Assembly: GCA_039177895.1 (NCBI GenBank)
Contig: JBCDFO010000043.1
Coordinates: 1-19,345, forward strand
Direction: 5' to 3'
Length of the DNA stretch: 19,345 nucleotides
Origin: JBCBEX01 sp039177895
GTDB taxonomy: Bacteria > Bacteroidota > Rhodothermia > Rhodothermales > Rubricoccaceae
The notes under the pieces are model-generated. The model was not told the origin of the DNA, searched no databases, and worked only from the letters and a program-made list of their open reading frames with translations. This document shows, one piece after another, positions 8,251-17,653 of the stretch. How positions within the stretch are numbered: the first letter of the stretch is position 1; each line of letters begins with the position of its first letter. The translations under genes and the position numbers were made by a program.

Positions 8251-8279
8251 GCCTGGACGCCGCCCCACCACAGGCAGCG
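8247..8279 (-). terminator. Second hairpin, downstream of the S8 protease gene
   Basis: A perfect 9-bp inverted repeat (CGCTGCCTG at 8247-8255, CAGGCAGCG at 8271-8279) with a 15-base loop lies just past the stop of the leftward protease gene. It shares bases 8247-8250 with the hairpin at 8217-8250, so one RNA cannot form both fully. It is probably the 3'-end hairpin of the protease message. Confidence 0.5.
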
Positions 8280-8300
8280 TCGATCAGGGCGAGGTCGGCG

Positions 8301-10202
8301 TCAGCGCACGACGGTGAGGCGCTGCGTGAGCGTGGCGTCAGACGTTGCGGCGCGCACGACATAGACCCCCGCTGGCAGCTGAGCCGCATCGAGCGCGAGC
8401 GGGTGCATGCCAGCTGCCAGCGGGCCGTCGTGCAACTCAGCCACGCGACGACCGAGCAAGTCGAGCACCTCCGCACGCACAGCGGCGGCCTCGGGCAGCG
8501 TCAGCGCCACGGTGGCGGAGAAGACGGTCGGGTTGGGGTAGGCCGACAGCGCGACGCGCTGGACAGCGCCCGAGTCCTCGGCGTTGGTGCCTCGCAGCAC
8601 CTCCTCCACGGCCGCGAGCGCGTCCACCTTACCGTAGCCCCACTGCGTGTTCGGGACGGTGCCGGTGAAGCTGTCCGCGCGGGCCGTCTGCTCCAGGATG
8701 GTGCGTACCTCGGCGGCGTCGAGCGTGGGGTCCGCTTCGAGCATCAGCGCGACGATGCCCGCCAGCACCGGGGCGGCCCCGCTCACCGCGGCGAGCATGC
8801 CGTAGGGGTTGTCGCCGTCTTCGATGACGTTGAACCGCAGCGTGTTGAAAAACGAGCGCGTCCCGTACGCGCCGATGTTGGAGTTGCCCGGCACGCTCAC
8901 CGACACCCCGAGCCGCCCGTCGTAGGTCGGCCCGATGCCACTCCCCGGCCAGAGCGCGCCCGGGCCCACTTCGTTGCCCGGAAAGCTGCGCTCGAAGCCG
9001 TCCACGTCCGTCCACGTGTCGCGGAGGACGTAGGAGTTGAGCGAGAGGTTCTGCTGTGCCGCCGCCCAGTCCCAGACCGTGTACCCCGGCGTGACGAACG
9101 AGGCGAAGCGGTTGGGCGGCGCGCCGATGGTATTCGACGGGTTGAGCGATGCCTGGAAGCCGCCGTCGGCCACGCTCGTGCCGGTGAGGCGCACCGTGTA
9201 GGTGCCCACGGTGGCGCTGTTGAAGTCGATGAGCAGTTCGCGGCGGCCGTTGGTGGCCCCCCAGAAGTCGACGCCTGCGCCGTTGTGGGAGAGGGTGAAG
9301 CCTGGCCCGGACGCGCTGCTGCGTGCGCCGTTGGCAGGCGGCACATACGGCCCGTTCACCGTCCCATCCGGCGCGACGACCTCCACGGTGAACCGGTCGC
9401 TGCCTTCGTACCACAGGTCGAGCCGCAGGAAGGTCCCCGCCTTCCCGATGTCCAGGTCCACCGACGCGCCCTGCGCTACCGTCCCCGCCGCGTGGTTGTC
9501 TACATCGCCGTCGTCGCTGGTCCCCGTGATGAAGACGCGGCCAGGGAAGTCCGGCCCGAACCGCGCGTCGATCGTGCGGGCGCTCACGCTCGTGCCGTCC
9601 ATCGGCCCGCCGCTCGACCCGAAGTTGCAGATCACCACGAGCGGCTTGCCCTCCGCCTCGGCCAGCCCAATCACGTAGTCGAGCGCGACAGGCAGCAACT
9701 CACCTCGGAAGAACGGGGCCTCTGCCGGGAACGAGCCGAAGGCCGGCGCACCCTCGCTGGTGAACTTCACGACGACGAGGTCGGCATCGGGAGCCATGCC
9801 CGCGTACAGGCCGTCGGAGGCCGCGCCGTTGCCAGCGGCGAGGCCCGCCGTGACGGTGCCGTGGCCGCTCGCGTCGCGCTGGCCGAGCGGCGTCCCCGAG
9901 GCGAGCGCCGCGTTGATCTCGGCGCGGGTGTAGACCGTCCCGAAGCCCGTCGGGTTATCCGCGTCGCCCGCCCCAGCGTCGTCCACGAGGTCGTAGACAG
10001 CGAGCACCCGCGTGGTCCCGTCGGCGTTGCGGAAGTCGCGGTGGGTGACGTCGATGCCGCGGTCGAAGACGGCGACGAGGACGCCCTGGCCCGTGAACCC
10101 GTACTGGTCGCGCACGTCCTGGACGCGGGTCTCGGCGCGGACGCGCTCGTCGGCGCGGGCGGGCAGGGCGACCAGGAGGAGGGCGATGAGGAGGTAGCGC
10201 AT
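8301..10202 (-). CDS. Secreted S8 (subtilisin-like) serine protease with T9SS sorting domain
   Basis: A 633-residue protease with a signal peptide at 1-17 (cleavage after ARA) and a peptidase S8 domain at about 28-535. Asp is D47 in VAVFDRGID and His is H114 in SGHGT. Ser is best placed at S474 in AVSGAAP, where families usually read GTSMAAP. The oxyanion asparagine (GN motif) is replaced near 227-232 by GTSDDG. Between H114 and S474 lies a long stretch, including an inserted region at about 240-350 that looks like a beta-sandwich (RFTVEVVAPDG, GTYTVRLTG). The domain ends with GYGKVDALAAV. The sorting domain is at 549-633 (YPNP 555-558, LDLLGRR). It has no clear pro-domain. ATG 10202 was preferred to GTG 10235 because it starts the signal peptide directly. 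It is tandem with the upstream T9SS gene (168-bp gap containing a hairpin) and convergent with kinase copy 1. Activity is likely, but the changed motifs leave doubt. Confidence 0.88.
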   Translation of the reverse strand: MRYLLIALLLVALPARADERVRAETRVQDVRDQYGFTGQGVLVAVFDRGIDVTHRDFRNADGTTRVLAVYDLVDDAGAGDADNPTGFGTVYTRAEINAALASGTPLGQRDASGHGTVTAGLAAGNGAASDGLYAGMAPDADLVVVKFTSEGAPAFGSFPAEAPFFRGELLPVALDYVIGLAEAEGKPLVVICNFGSSGGPMDGTSVSARTIDARFGPDFPGRVFITGTSDDGDVDNHAAGTVAQGASVDLDIGKAGTFLRLDLWYEGSDRFTVEVVAPDGTVNGPYVPPANGARSSASGPGFTLSHNGAGVDFWGATNGRRELLIDFNSATVGTYTVRLTGTSVADGGFQASLNPSNTIGAPPNRFASFVTPGYTVWDWAAAQQNLSLNSYVLRDTWTDVDGFERSFPGNEVGPGALWPGSGIGPTYDGRLGVSVSVPGNSNIGAYGTRSFFNTLRFNVIEDGDNPYGMLAAVSGAAPVLAGIVALMLEADPTLDAAEVRTILEQTARADSFTGTVPNTQWGYGKVDALAAVEEVLRGTNAEDSGAVQRVALSAYPNPTVFSATVALTLPEAAAVRAEVLDLLGRRVAELHDGPLAAGMHPLALDAAQLPAGVYVVRAATSDATLTQRLTVVR

Positions 10203-10296
10203 AGCAACGGATAGCACAGTGAGCAGGCGGTACACTCACAGCTACGGTATTCCCCTGTGGATCTCCTCACGCCCGCGAAAATGTGCCCTCAAACGC

Positions 10297-10328
10297 GAGG
10301 CGCCCCGCTGCGAATAGCGAGGCGCCTC
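10297..10328 (-). terminator. Hairpin between the A-B-A repeat gene and the S8 protease gene
   Basis: An 8-bp inverted repeat (GAGGCGCC at 10297-10304, GGCGCCTC at 10321-10328) encloses one odd pair, a 4-bp inner stem (CGCT/AGCG) and a 6-base loop. The odd pair is U-G in minus-strand RNA and C-A in plus-strand RNA, which assigns the structure to the leftward transcript of the upstream gene. After the hairpin the leftward transcript reads GCGUUUGAGG, only a weak U-run. The rest of 10203-10370 shows no convincing promoter for the protease, so read-through is possible. Confidence 0.55.
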
Positions 10329-10370
10329 CGGTCTACCGACGGCCACGCGAGCGACCGTGCGTTGAGTCGT

Positions 10371-13300
10371 CTAGCGGGTCACGACCATCGAGCGCGTGAA
10401 CGTCTCGGAGCCGCTCTGCAGCCGCACGAAGTACGTCCCCGTGGCCAGGCTCGACGCCTCGAACGGCACGGCGTGGCGGCCCGCCACCATCTGGTCATCG
10501 ACGACCGTGGCGACGCGCTGGCCGAGCACGTTGTAGACGTGAATCGTCACGTGGTCCGCTGCGGGCAGGTCGAAGGCGACCGTCGTGCTCTGGCTGAACG
10601 GGTTCGGGTAGTTCGCATTCAGCGCCAGCACCTCGGGCAGGCCGGACGCCGCCTCCTCGTTGGATACCGAGTTACCGAAGGTGACGTCGTCCCAGTAGTA
10701 GGTCGCGTCCATCATGCCGGGGCGAGGCGTGCCTGGACGGCACCAGAAGTCGAAGAAGATCGACGCCTTCGTGTAGCTGAAGTCGAGGTTCAGCGGAGCC
10801 GTGCCCGTGTCCTCGTTGGCGAAGTCGAACACGAGCGTGTGCCACGCCATCGCTGCCGTGGTCGTCGCGACCGTCTCGACGCTCTCGGCGGGGTTATCGA
10901 CGTTCTCGACCTTGAGGAGCACCGGGATGCCGACCTCCGGCGACCACACGCGGACGGTCATGACCGTCTCGTCCATCGTGAAGGGCAGCGGCGCGGTGAA
11001 GCCCGTCACGTCGCCCACGGTGGTGCCCGCGAAGCAGGCCTCGCCCATCGGACGGAACGTCTCCACGACCGTGTTCGACGCGTCCTCGGGGTCTTCCACG
11101 ATCATCGACATAGCATTGCCAAAGTCGACGAGCTGGTAGTCGACCTCGTCCTCGAACGTGACCGGGAGCGCGACCGGCGGCGGCGGCTCGTCGATGTCGG
11201 CCAGTTCGATAGCCAGGAGCTGGTAGCCCGTCGTCGGGTCCTCGAAGTCGAACTGCCCCACGATGCCTGTGAAGTTGAACACCCCCGCAGGGATCTCGGT
11301 GCCGTCAATGTCGGAGTCATCCGCGTTGGGCACGCGGAGGACACCGGTACCGGTACCGTCAGTGACATCGTAGTTGGTCCGCTCGGCGAAGGTGCCGGTG
11401 GCATCCGTCGTGAGGTCGGTGACCTGGACGAGTTCGCCCTCATAGGCCTCGCCGTTGGCGTTGAGCTCCTCCACGGTGATGGCGACCGGCGCGGGCACGC
11501 CCGCCGTCTTGCCGACCATGTACGAGGCCAGGTCGTCTTCGTTGATCTGCTGCAGAGACGCAAACGTCGAGAGCGTGCCGGTGATCGTCAGCACGGTGCC
11601 GGGCGCGATGGTGCCGTCAGCAACCTGGTCGAAGAACATGCCGCTCGTCTGGCGGATCGTGAGGCCCGCCGTGGGGTCCTGGATGTAGGCGAAGGCACCG
11701 CGGGCGCGGGTCACGATGCCCGTGATGGTCACCTCGGCGCCATCGCCGAGCGCGCGGGCGTCGGCGATGGTCGTGGGGCCGCCCATGTCACCGCTACCGA
11801 AGGCGAGGTCGTCCCAGTAGAACGTCGCGTCCATCATACCGGGACGGGGCGTACCGGGACGGCACCAGAAGTCGTAGAAGATCGACGCCTTCGTGTAGTC
11901 GGACTCGAGGTCGAGCGGAGTCGTGCCCGTGTCCTCGTTGGCGAAGTCGAAGACGAGCGTGTGCCACTGCATCGCCGCGGTGGTCGTCGCGACCGTCTCG
12001 ACGCTCTCGGCCCCGTTGTTGGCGTTCTCGACCTTGAGCAGCACGGGGATGCCGACCTCGGGCGACCAGATGCGGAGGGACATCGTCGTCTCGTCCATCG
12101 TGAACGGAATCGGCTCGGTGAAGCCGCTCATGTCGGCGACCGTCGTGCCCGCGAAGCAGGTCTCGCCCATCGGGCGGAACGTCTCCACGACGGTGTTTTC
12201 GGCGTCCTCCGGATCCTCGACGATCATCGACGCCGCGTTGCCGAAGTCGGCCAGTTCGTAGTTGATGTCCTCCTCAAACGTGACCGGCAGCGCGATGGGG
12301 TTGGTCGGCGCACCGCCGAAGGCGACGTCGTCCCAGTAGTAGGTCGCGTCCATCATGCCGGGGCGCGGGCCGCCCGAGCGGCACCAGAAGTCGAAGAAGA
12401 TCGACGCCTTCGTGTAGCTGAAGGTGAAGTTGATCGGGGCGGTGCCCGCGTCCTCATTGGCGAAGTCAAAGACGAGCGTGTCCCATCCCATCGCCACCGT
12501 CGTCACCGTGACCGTTTCGACGCTCTGCCCGGCGTCGTTGACGTTCTCGACCTTGAGGAGCACGGGAATGCCTGCCTCCGGCGACCACACGCGCACGGAC
12601 ATCGTCGTCGCGCCTTCCGCGAACGGGAGCGCCTCCGCGAAGCCCGACACGTCAGCGACGGTGGTGCCCGCAAAGCAGGCATCGCCCATCGGGCGGAACG
12701 TCTCCACGACCGTGTTCGACGCGTCCTCCGGGTCGGCGACGATCATCGACATGGCATTGCCGAAGTCGGCCAGCTCGTAATCGATCTCGTCCTCGAAGGT
12801 GATCGGGAGCGGGATGCCCGCGTTCGGGACCGTGATGTCGGTCTCGTTGATGGCCAGGAGTTGGTAGCCCCCGAACTGATTGTTGAAATCGAACTGCCCG
12901 ACGACACCCGTGAAGTCAAAGACGCCGCCCGGGATGGGCAGGCCGTCCACGTCGGAGTCGTCGGCGCTCACCACGCGGAGGGTACCGGTGCCACCGCCGT
13001 CGGTGACATCGTAGTTGGTGCTCGCCTCGAAGGTGCCCATGGCGCCGGTCGTGAGGCCGAAGACCGAGACGACTTCGCCCTCGTAGTTCTCGCCGTTGTC
13101 GAGGAGCTGCTGCACCGAGATCACGGTCGGCGCAGGCGAGCCGCCGTCGCCGCCGACGGTGTAGCTCGTGAGGTTGCCCCCGTCGAGTTGCGTGAGGTTG
13201 GCGAACGACGAAAGCGTGCCCGTGAGGACGAGGTTGGTGCCCGGCGCAATCGTGCCGTCGGCGACCTGGTCGGCGAACATGCCCGACGTCTGGCGGATCG

Positions 13301-13982
13301 TGAGACCGCCCGTGATGTCCTGGACGTAGGTGAAGGCGCCCTTGGCGCGCGTGACGGTGCCGATGACCGTCACCTCAGCGCCGTCACCCAGCGCACGCGC
13401 CGCGGCGAGGCTCGTAAAGGTCGGCGTACCGCCGAAGCTCACGTCGTCCCAGTAGTAGGTCGCGGCCGGGACCGGGACTTCGCTCGGGCACTGGAAGTTG
13501 AAGAAGATCGACCCCTTCGTGTAGCTGATGCCGAAGTCGATGCCGGCGGTGCCGGGGACCTGGTTGGCGAAGTCGAAGACGAGCGTCTCCCACTCCCCAC
13601 CGACGGTCGTGGCAACCTGCGTCTCGACGCTCTGGCTCGAATCGTCAACGTTCTCAACTTTGAAGCGAACCGACGTACCCGCGAACGGCGTCCACACACG
13701 GATCGACATCGTGGTCGCGCCCTCAGCAAAGGGAATGGGCGAGTTGAAGCCTGTCATATCGGCCACGGTCGTGCCCGCGAAGCAGGCCGCGTCGGCGGGC
13801 CGGTCGCTCTGGACGACCGTGTTGGACGCGTCGGTCGGATCGGCGACGAGCATCGACATAGCTCCGCCGAAGTCGACGAGCTCGTAGTCGATGCTTTCTT
13901 CGAAGGTGATGGGGAGGCTGATCTGCGCGCTCGCGAGCGGGGCCGCGAGCAGACAGCATGCCAGGAGTAGGAATCGGCTCAT
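10371..13982 (-). CDS. T9SS-secreted repeat protein, architecture (A-B-A)x2
   Basis: 1203 residues: a signal peptide at 1-19 (cleavage ASA|Q; the early LLAC looks like a lipobox but lies too near the N-terminus), then A1 21-186, B1 187-386, A2 390-558, A3 563-730, B2 737-931, A4 937-1104 and the sorting domain about 1115-1203 (YPNP, YNVLGQR). A domains (LP-TFE-x-YEL-DFG ... VRVWSP-x-GIPVLLKVEN ... LVFDFAN ... YYWDD) look like the carbohydrate-binding-like beta-sandwich attached to many Bacteroidota secreted proteins. Each A has exactly two cysteines, always 98 residues apart (67/165, 436/534, 609/707, 983/1081), probably a disulphide. B domains (ALGDGAEVTV-x-G-VTRA ... GLTIRQTSGMF ... IVGQFDF) resemble OB-fold/DUF5689-like modules. 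No catalytic domain is visible; a surface binding or scaffold role is inferred. The start is the ATG at the signal peptide, although the frame is open further upstream. It is divergent from sigma copy 2. Confidence 0.9.
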   Translation of the reverse strand: MSRFLLLACCLLAAPLASAQISLPITFEESIDYELVDFGGAMSMLVADPTDASNTVVQSDRPADAACFAGTTVADMTGFNSPIPFAEGATTMSIRVWTPFAGTSVRFKVENVDDSSQSVETQVATTVGGEWETLVFDFANQVPGTAGIDFGISYTKGSIFFNFQCPSEVPVPAATYYWDDVSFGGTPTFTSLAAARALGDGAEVTVIGTVTRAKGAFTYVQDITGGLTIRQTSGMFADQVADGTIAPGTNLVLTGTLSSFANLTQLDGGNLTSYTVGGDGGSPAPTVISVQQLLDNGENYEGEVVSVFGLTTGAMGTFEASTNYDVTDGGGTGTLRVVSADDSDVDGLPIPGGVFDFTGVVGQFDFNNQFGGYQLLAINETDITVPNAGIPLPITFEDEIDYELADFGNAMSMIVADPEDASNTVVETFRPMGDACFAGTTVADVSGFAEALPFAEGATTMSVRVWSPEAGIPVLLKVENVNDAGQSVETVTVTTVAMGWDTLVFDFANEDAGTAPINFTFSYTKASIFFDFWCRSGGPRPGMMDATYYWDDVAFGGAPTNPIALPVTFEEDINYELADFGNAASMIVEDPEDAENTVVETFRPMGETCFAGTTVADMSGFTEPIPFTMDETTMSLRIWSPEVGIPVLLKVENANNGAESVETVATTTAAMQWHTLVFDFANEDTGTTPLDLESDYTKASIFYDFWCRPGTPRPGMMDATFYWDDLAFGSGDMGGPTTIADARALGDGAEVTITGIVTRARGAFAYIQDPTAGLTIRQTSGMFFDQVADGTIAPGTVLTITGTLSTFASLQQINEDDLASYMVGKTAGVPAPVAITVEELNANGEAYEGELVQVTDLTTDATGTFAERTNYDVTDGTGTGVLRVPNADDSDIDGTEIPAGVFNFTGIVGQFDFEDPTTGYQLLAIELADIDEPPPPVALPVTFEDEVDYQLVDFGNAMSMIVEDPEDASNTVVETFRPMGEACFAGTTVGDVTGFTAPLPFTMDETVMTVRVWSPEVGIPVLLKVENVDNPAESVETVATTTAAMAWHTLVFDFANEDTGTAPLNLDFSYTKASIFFDFWCRPGTPRPGMMDATYYWDDVTFGNSVSNEEAASGLPEVLALNANYPNPFSQSTTVAFDLPAADHVTIHVYNVLGQRVATVVDDQMVAGRHAVPFEASSLATGTYFVRLQSGSETFTRSMVVTR
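10671..12296 (-). repeat. Internal repeat unit 2 (A3-B2-A4)
   Basis: This covers residues 563-1104 of the repeat protein: A3 11793-12296, B2 11190-11774, A4 10671-11174. It matches unit 1 domain for domain and is nearly the same length (542 versus 538 residues). A3 and A4 are almost identical over long stretches (SPEVGIPVLLKVEN, CRPGTPRPGMMDAT), suggesting recent duplication or gene conversion. Confidence 0.85.
12309..13922 (-). repeat. Internal repeat unit 1 (A1-B1-A2)
   Basis: This covers residues 21-558 of the repeat protein: A1 13425-13922, B1 12825-13424, A2 12309-12815. A1 is the most diverged A copy (for example TPFAGTSVRFKVEN where the others read SPE-x-GIPVLLKVEN), while A2 is close to A3 and A4. 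Simple duplication of a finished A-B-A block therefore does not fully explain the similarities; homogenisation among A2-A4 is likely. Confidence 0.85.
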
Positions 13983-14289
13983 AGTCGAGGAGGAGGGGGC
14001 AGGGTGAAACAGGGCGGCGCGGGAGACGCAGCGGAGACGGGGTTGAGGAGGTGCGCAGGAAAGCGCTTCCCCAGGGAATATGACGCTTTGCACGATGCCT
14101 TGCAAACCTTTTCACAGAATGAGGCGCGTGCACGAAGAGAAACGCCTCCGCCCCTCCCGCCGAGCACGCCTTGCGAAGCCGCGTGTCTCTTCGTCGGCCG
14201 GGGCATCCTTGTGCGGAGCAGTATCTTCGCGCGGACGCCCCCACGGTGCTGTCGCACGGTGCCCTTACCGTCGCCCACGTTCCTGCGCC
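13983..14289. other. Divergent intergenic region, 307 bp
   Basis: This lies between the start of the leftward repeat protein and the start of sigma copy 2. The part next to the leftward gene (13983-14060) is purine-rich on the plus strand, so the leftward leader RNA would be pyrimidine-rich. An 8-bp palindrome AAGCGCTT lies at 14060-14067. A weak leftward promoter candidate is listed separately. For sigma copy 2 I see only GTATCT at 14221-14226 and no acceptable -35 partner. The sigma frame is open back to 14080, but ATG 14290 matches the start of copy 1. No gene is supported here. Confidence 0.6.
14077..14105 (-). promoter_or_regulatory. Weak promoter candidate for the A-B-A repeat protein
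   Basis: On the minus strand TTGCAA (14105-14100) and CATATT (14082-14077) are 17 bp apart, each matching the housekeeping consensus at four of six positions. Transcription would begin near 14070, giving a leader of about 90 bases. The palindrome AAGCGCTT at 14060-14067 falls just downstream, where an operator could sit. The match is weak and may be chance. Confidence 0.3.
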
Positions 14290-14853
14290 ATGCCTCTCCC
14301 CTCGCACGAGGTCACCCGCCTGCTCGCCGCCGCCAACGAGGGCGATGCGGCTGCCCTGGACGCGCTGCTGCCCCTGCTCTACACCGAGCTGCATGCGCTC
14401 GCCCACCGGCAGCGCCAGCGTCAGCACGGCCCGGCCACGCTCAACACGACGGCGCTGCTGCACGAGGCCTATGAGAAGCTCGCCCACGCCGACGGCCACT
14501 ACGCCAACCGCAGCCATTTCTTCCGCATCGCGGCGCAGGCCATGCGGCAGATCCTCGTTGACTACGCCAGGCGGCGGCTGGCCGTGAAGCGCGGCGGCGG
14601 CGTGGACGCGGCGACCTTCGAGGACGGCGGCTTCGTGCCAGACACCCGCTCGGAGGAGATCGTGGCGCTGGACGAGGCGCTGGCGCACCTGGCGCAGCTT
14701 AGCAAGCGCCAAGCCGAGGTCGTCGAGTTGCGCTACTTCGCCGGGTTCACGCTGCCTGAGGTGGCCGACCTGCTCGGCATCTCGTCGGCGACGGCGTGGC
14801 GCGACTGGGCCGCCGCGCAAGCCTGGCTCCAGCAAGCCCTTGGTGAAGCATGA
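14290..14853 (+). CDS. ECF sigma factor, Ser/Thr-kinase-linked type (copy 2)
   Basis: A 187-residue sigma factor, paralogue of 5026-5589 and exactly as long. Region 2 carries LNTTALLHEAYEKLA (51-65) and RQILVDYARRR (86-96). Region 4 carries VELRYFAGFTLPEVADLLGIS and the recognition helix SATAWRDWAAAQAW. The acidic residues of canonical region 2.2 are again absent, replaced by N52-T53-T54-A55, leaving E59 of the H-E-A-Y motif. The linker between regions 2 and 4 (about 101-125) differs most from copy 1. ATG 14290 gives MPLPSHEVTRLLAAA, matching MPSSSEVTRLLAAA of copy 1. The kinase gene follows after 111 bases, and no anti-sigma gene is present. By analogy with EcfP/PknT it is probably activated by phosphorylation from that kinase (inference). 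Confidence 0.92.
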   Translation: MPLPSHEVTRLLAAANEGDAAALDALLPLLYTELHALAHRQRQRQHGPATLNTTALLHEAYEKLAHADGHYANRSHFFRIAAQAMRQILVDYARRRLAVKRGGGVDAATFEDGGFVPDTRSEEIVALDEALAHLAQLSKRQAEVVELRYFAGFTLPEVADLLGISSATAWRDWAAAQAWLQQALGEA

Positions 14854-14964
14854 TGGTGTGGACACATGCAGGCGTGACCGTGCGGATGCACGCGGAAGGC
14901 GCAACGAGCGACACCGCCCACGAGACGGCGCTGCTTGTTGCGTAGCTCCCTGCCCCCCTCTGCT

Positions 14965-17535
<2,571 letters not shown>

Positions 17536-17576
17536 GCGGCCTGTGGTTGCTGTACGAGCGGGCCTCGATGCACAGC

Positions 17577-17612
17577 GAAGCGGGCCACGGTGACACGACC
17601 GCGGCCCGCTTC
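17577..17612 (-). terminator. Hairpin between kinase copy 2 and the convergent T9SS gene
   Basis: A perfect 10-bp inverted repeat (GAAGCGGGCC at 17577-17586, GGCCCGCTTC at 17603-17612) encloses one odd pair, a 4-bp inner stem (CGGT/ACCG) and a 6-base loop. The odd pair is G-U in the minus-strand RNA and A-C in the plus strand, so it fits the leftward T9SS transcript best, though it may stop both. No clear U-tract. It occupies the middle of the 118-bp convergent gap. Confidence 0.6.
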
Positions 17613-17653
17613 ATGGCCCTGCTTCGTCGCGAGGGCACTGCTGGATTCCTCGC

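Noticed and set aside
8403..10214. Long plus-strand open frame over the protease gene
   Set aside because: Composition-biased antisense shadow; the minus strand has the S8 triad, signal peptide and sorting domain.
10203..10235. GTG start at 10235 for the S8 protease
   Set aside because: It would put eleven extra residues before an otherwise complete signal peptide beginning at ATG 10202.
10671..13922. Repetitive DNA considered as a CRISPR or mobile repeat array
   Set aside because: The repeats are in-frame protein domains of about 170 and 200 residues inside one gene, with no spacers or direct short repeats.
10257..13970. Very long plus-strand open frame, about 1237 codons
   Set aside because: It is a shadow of the repeat protein on the other strand. 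Arg/His/Val/Asp-rich translation with no domain; long antisense frames are expected in GC-rich DNA with strong third-position GC bias.
13956..13982. Lipoprotein signal (LLAC) at the start of the repeat protein
   Set aside because: The cysteine is at residue 9, too close to the start for a lipobox, and a standard ASA cleavage site follows at 19.
13990..14060. Purine-rich stretch with GGAGG-like runs considered as a ribosome binding site
   Set aside because: It is on the plus strand more than 200 bases before the nearest plus-strand start; on the minus strand it reads as pyrimidines.
14935..14964. TTG start at 14935 for kinase copy 2
   Set aside because: The ten extra residues have no counterpart in copy 1; GTG 14965 aligns the two N-termini.
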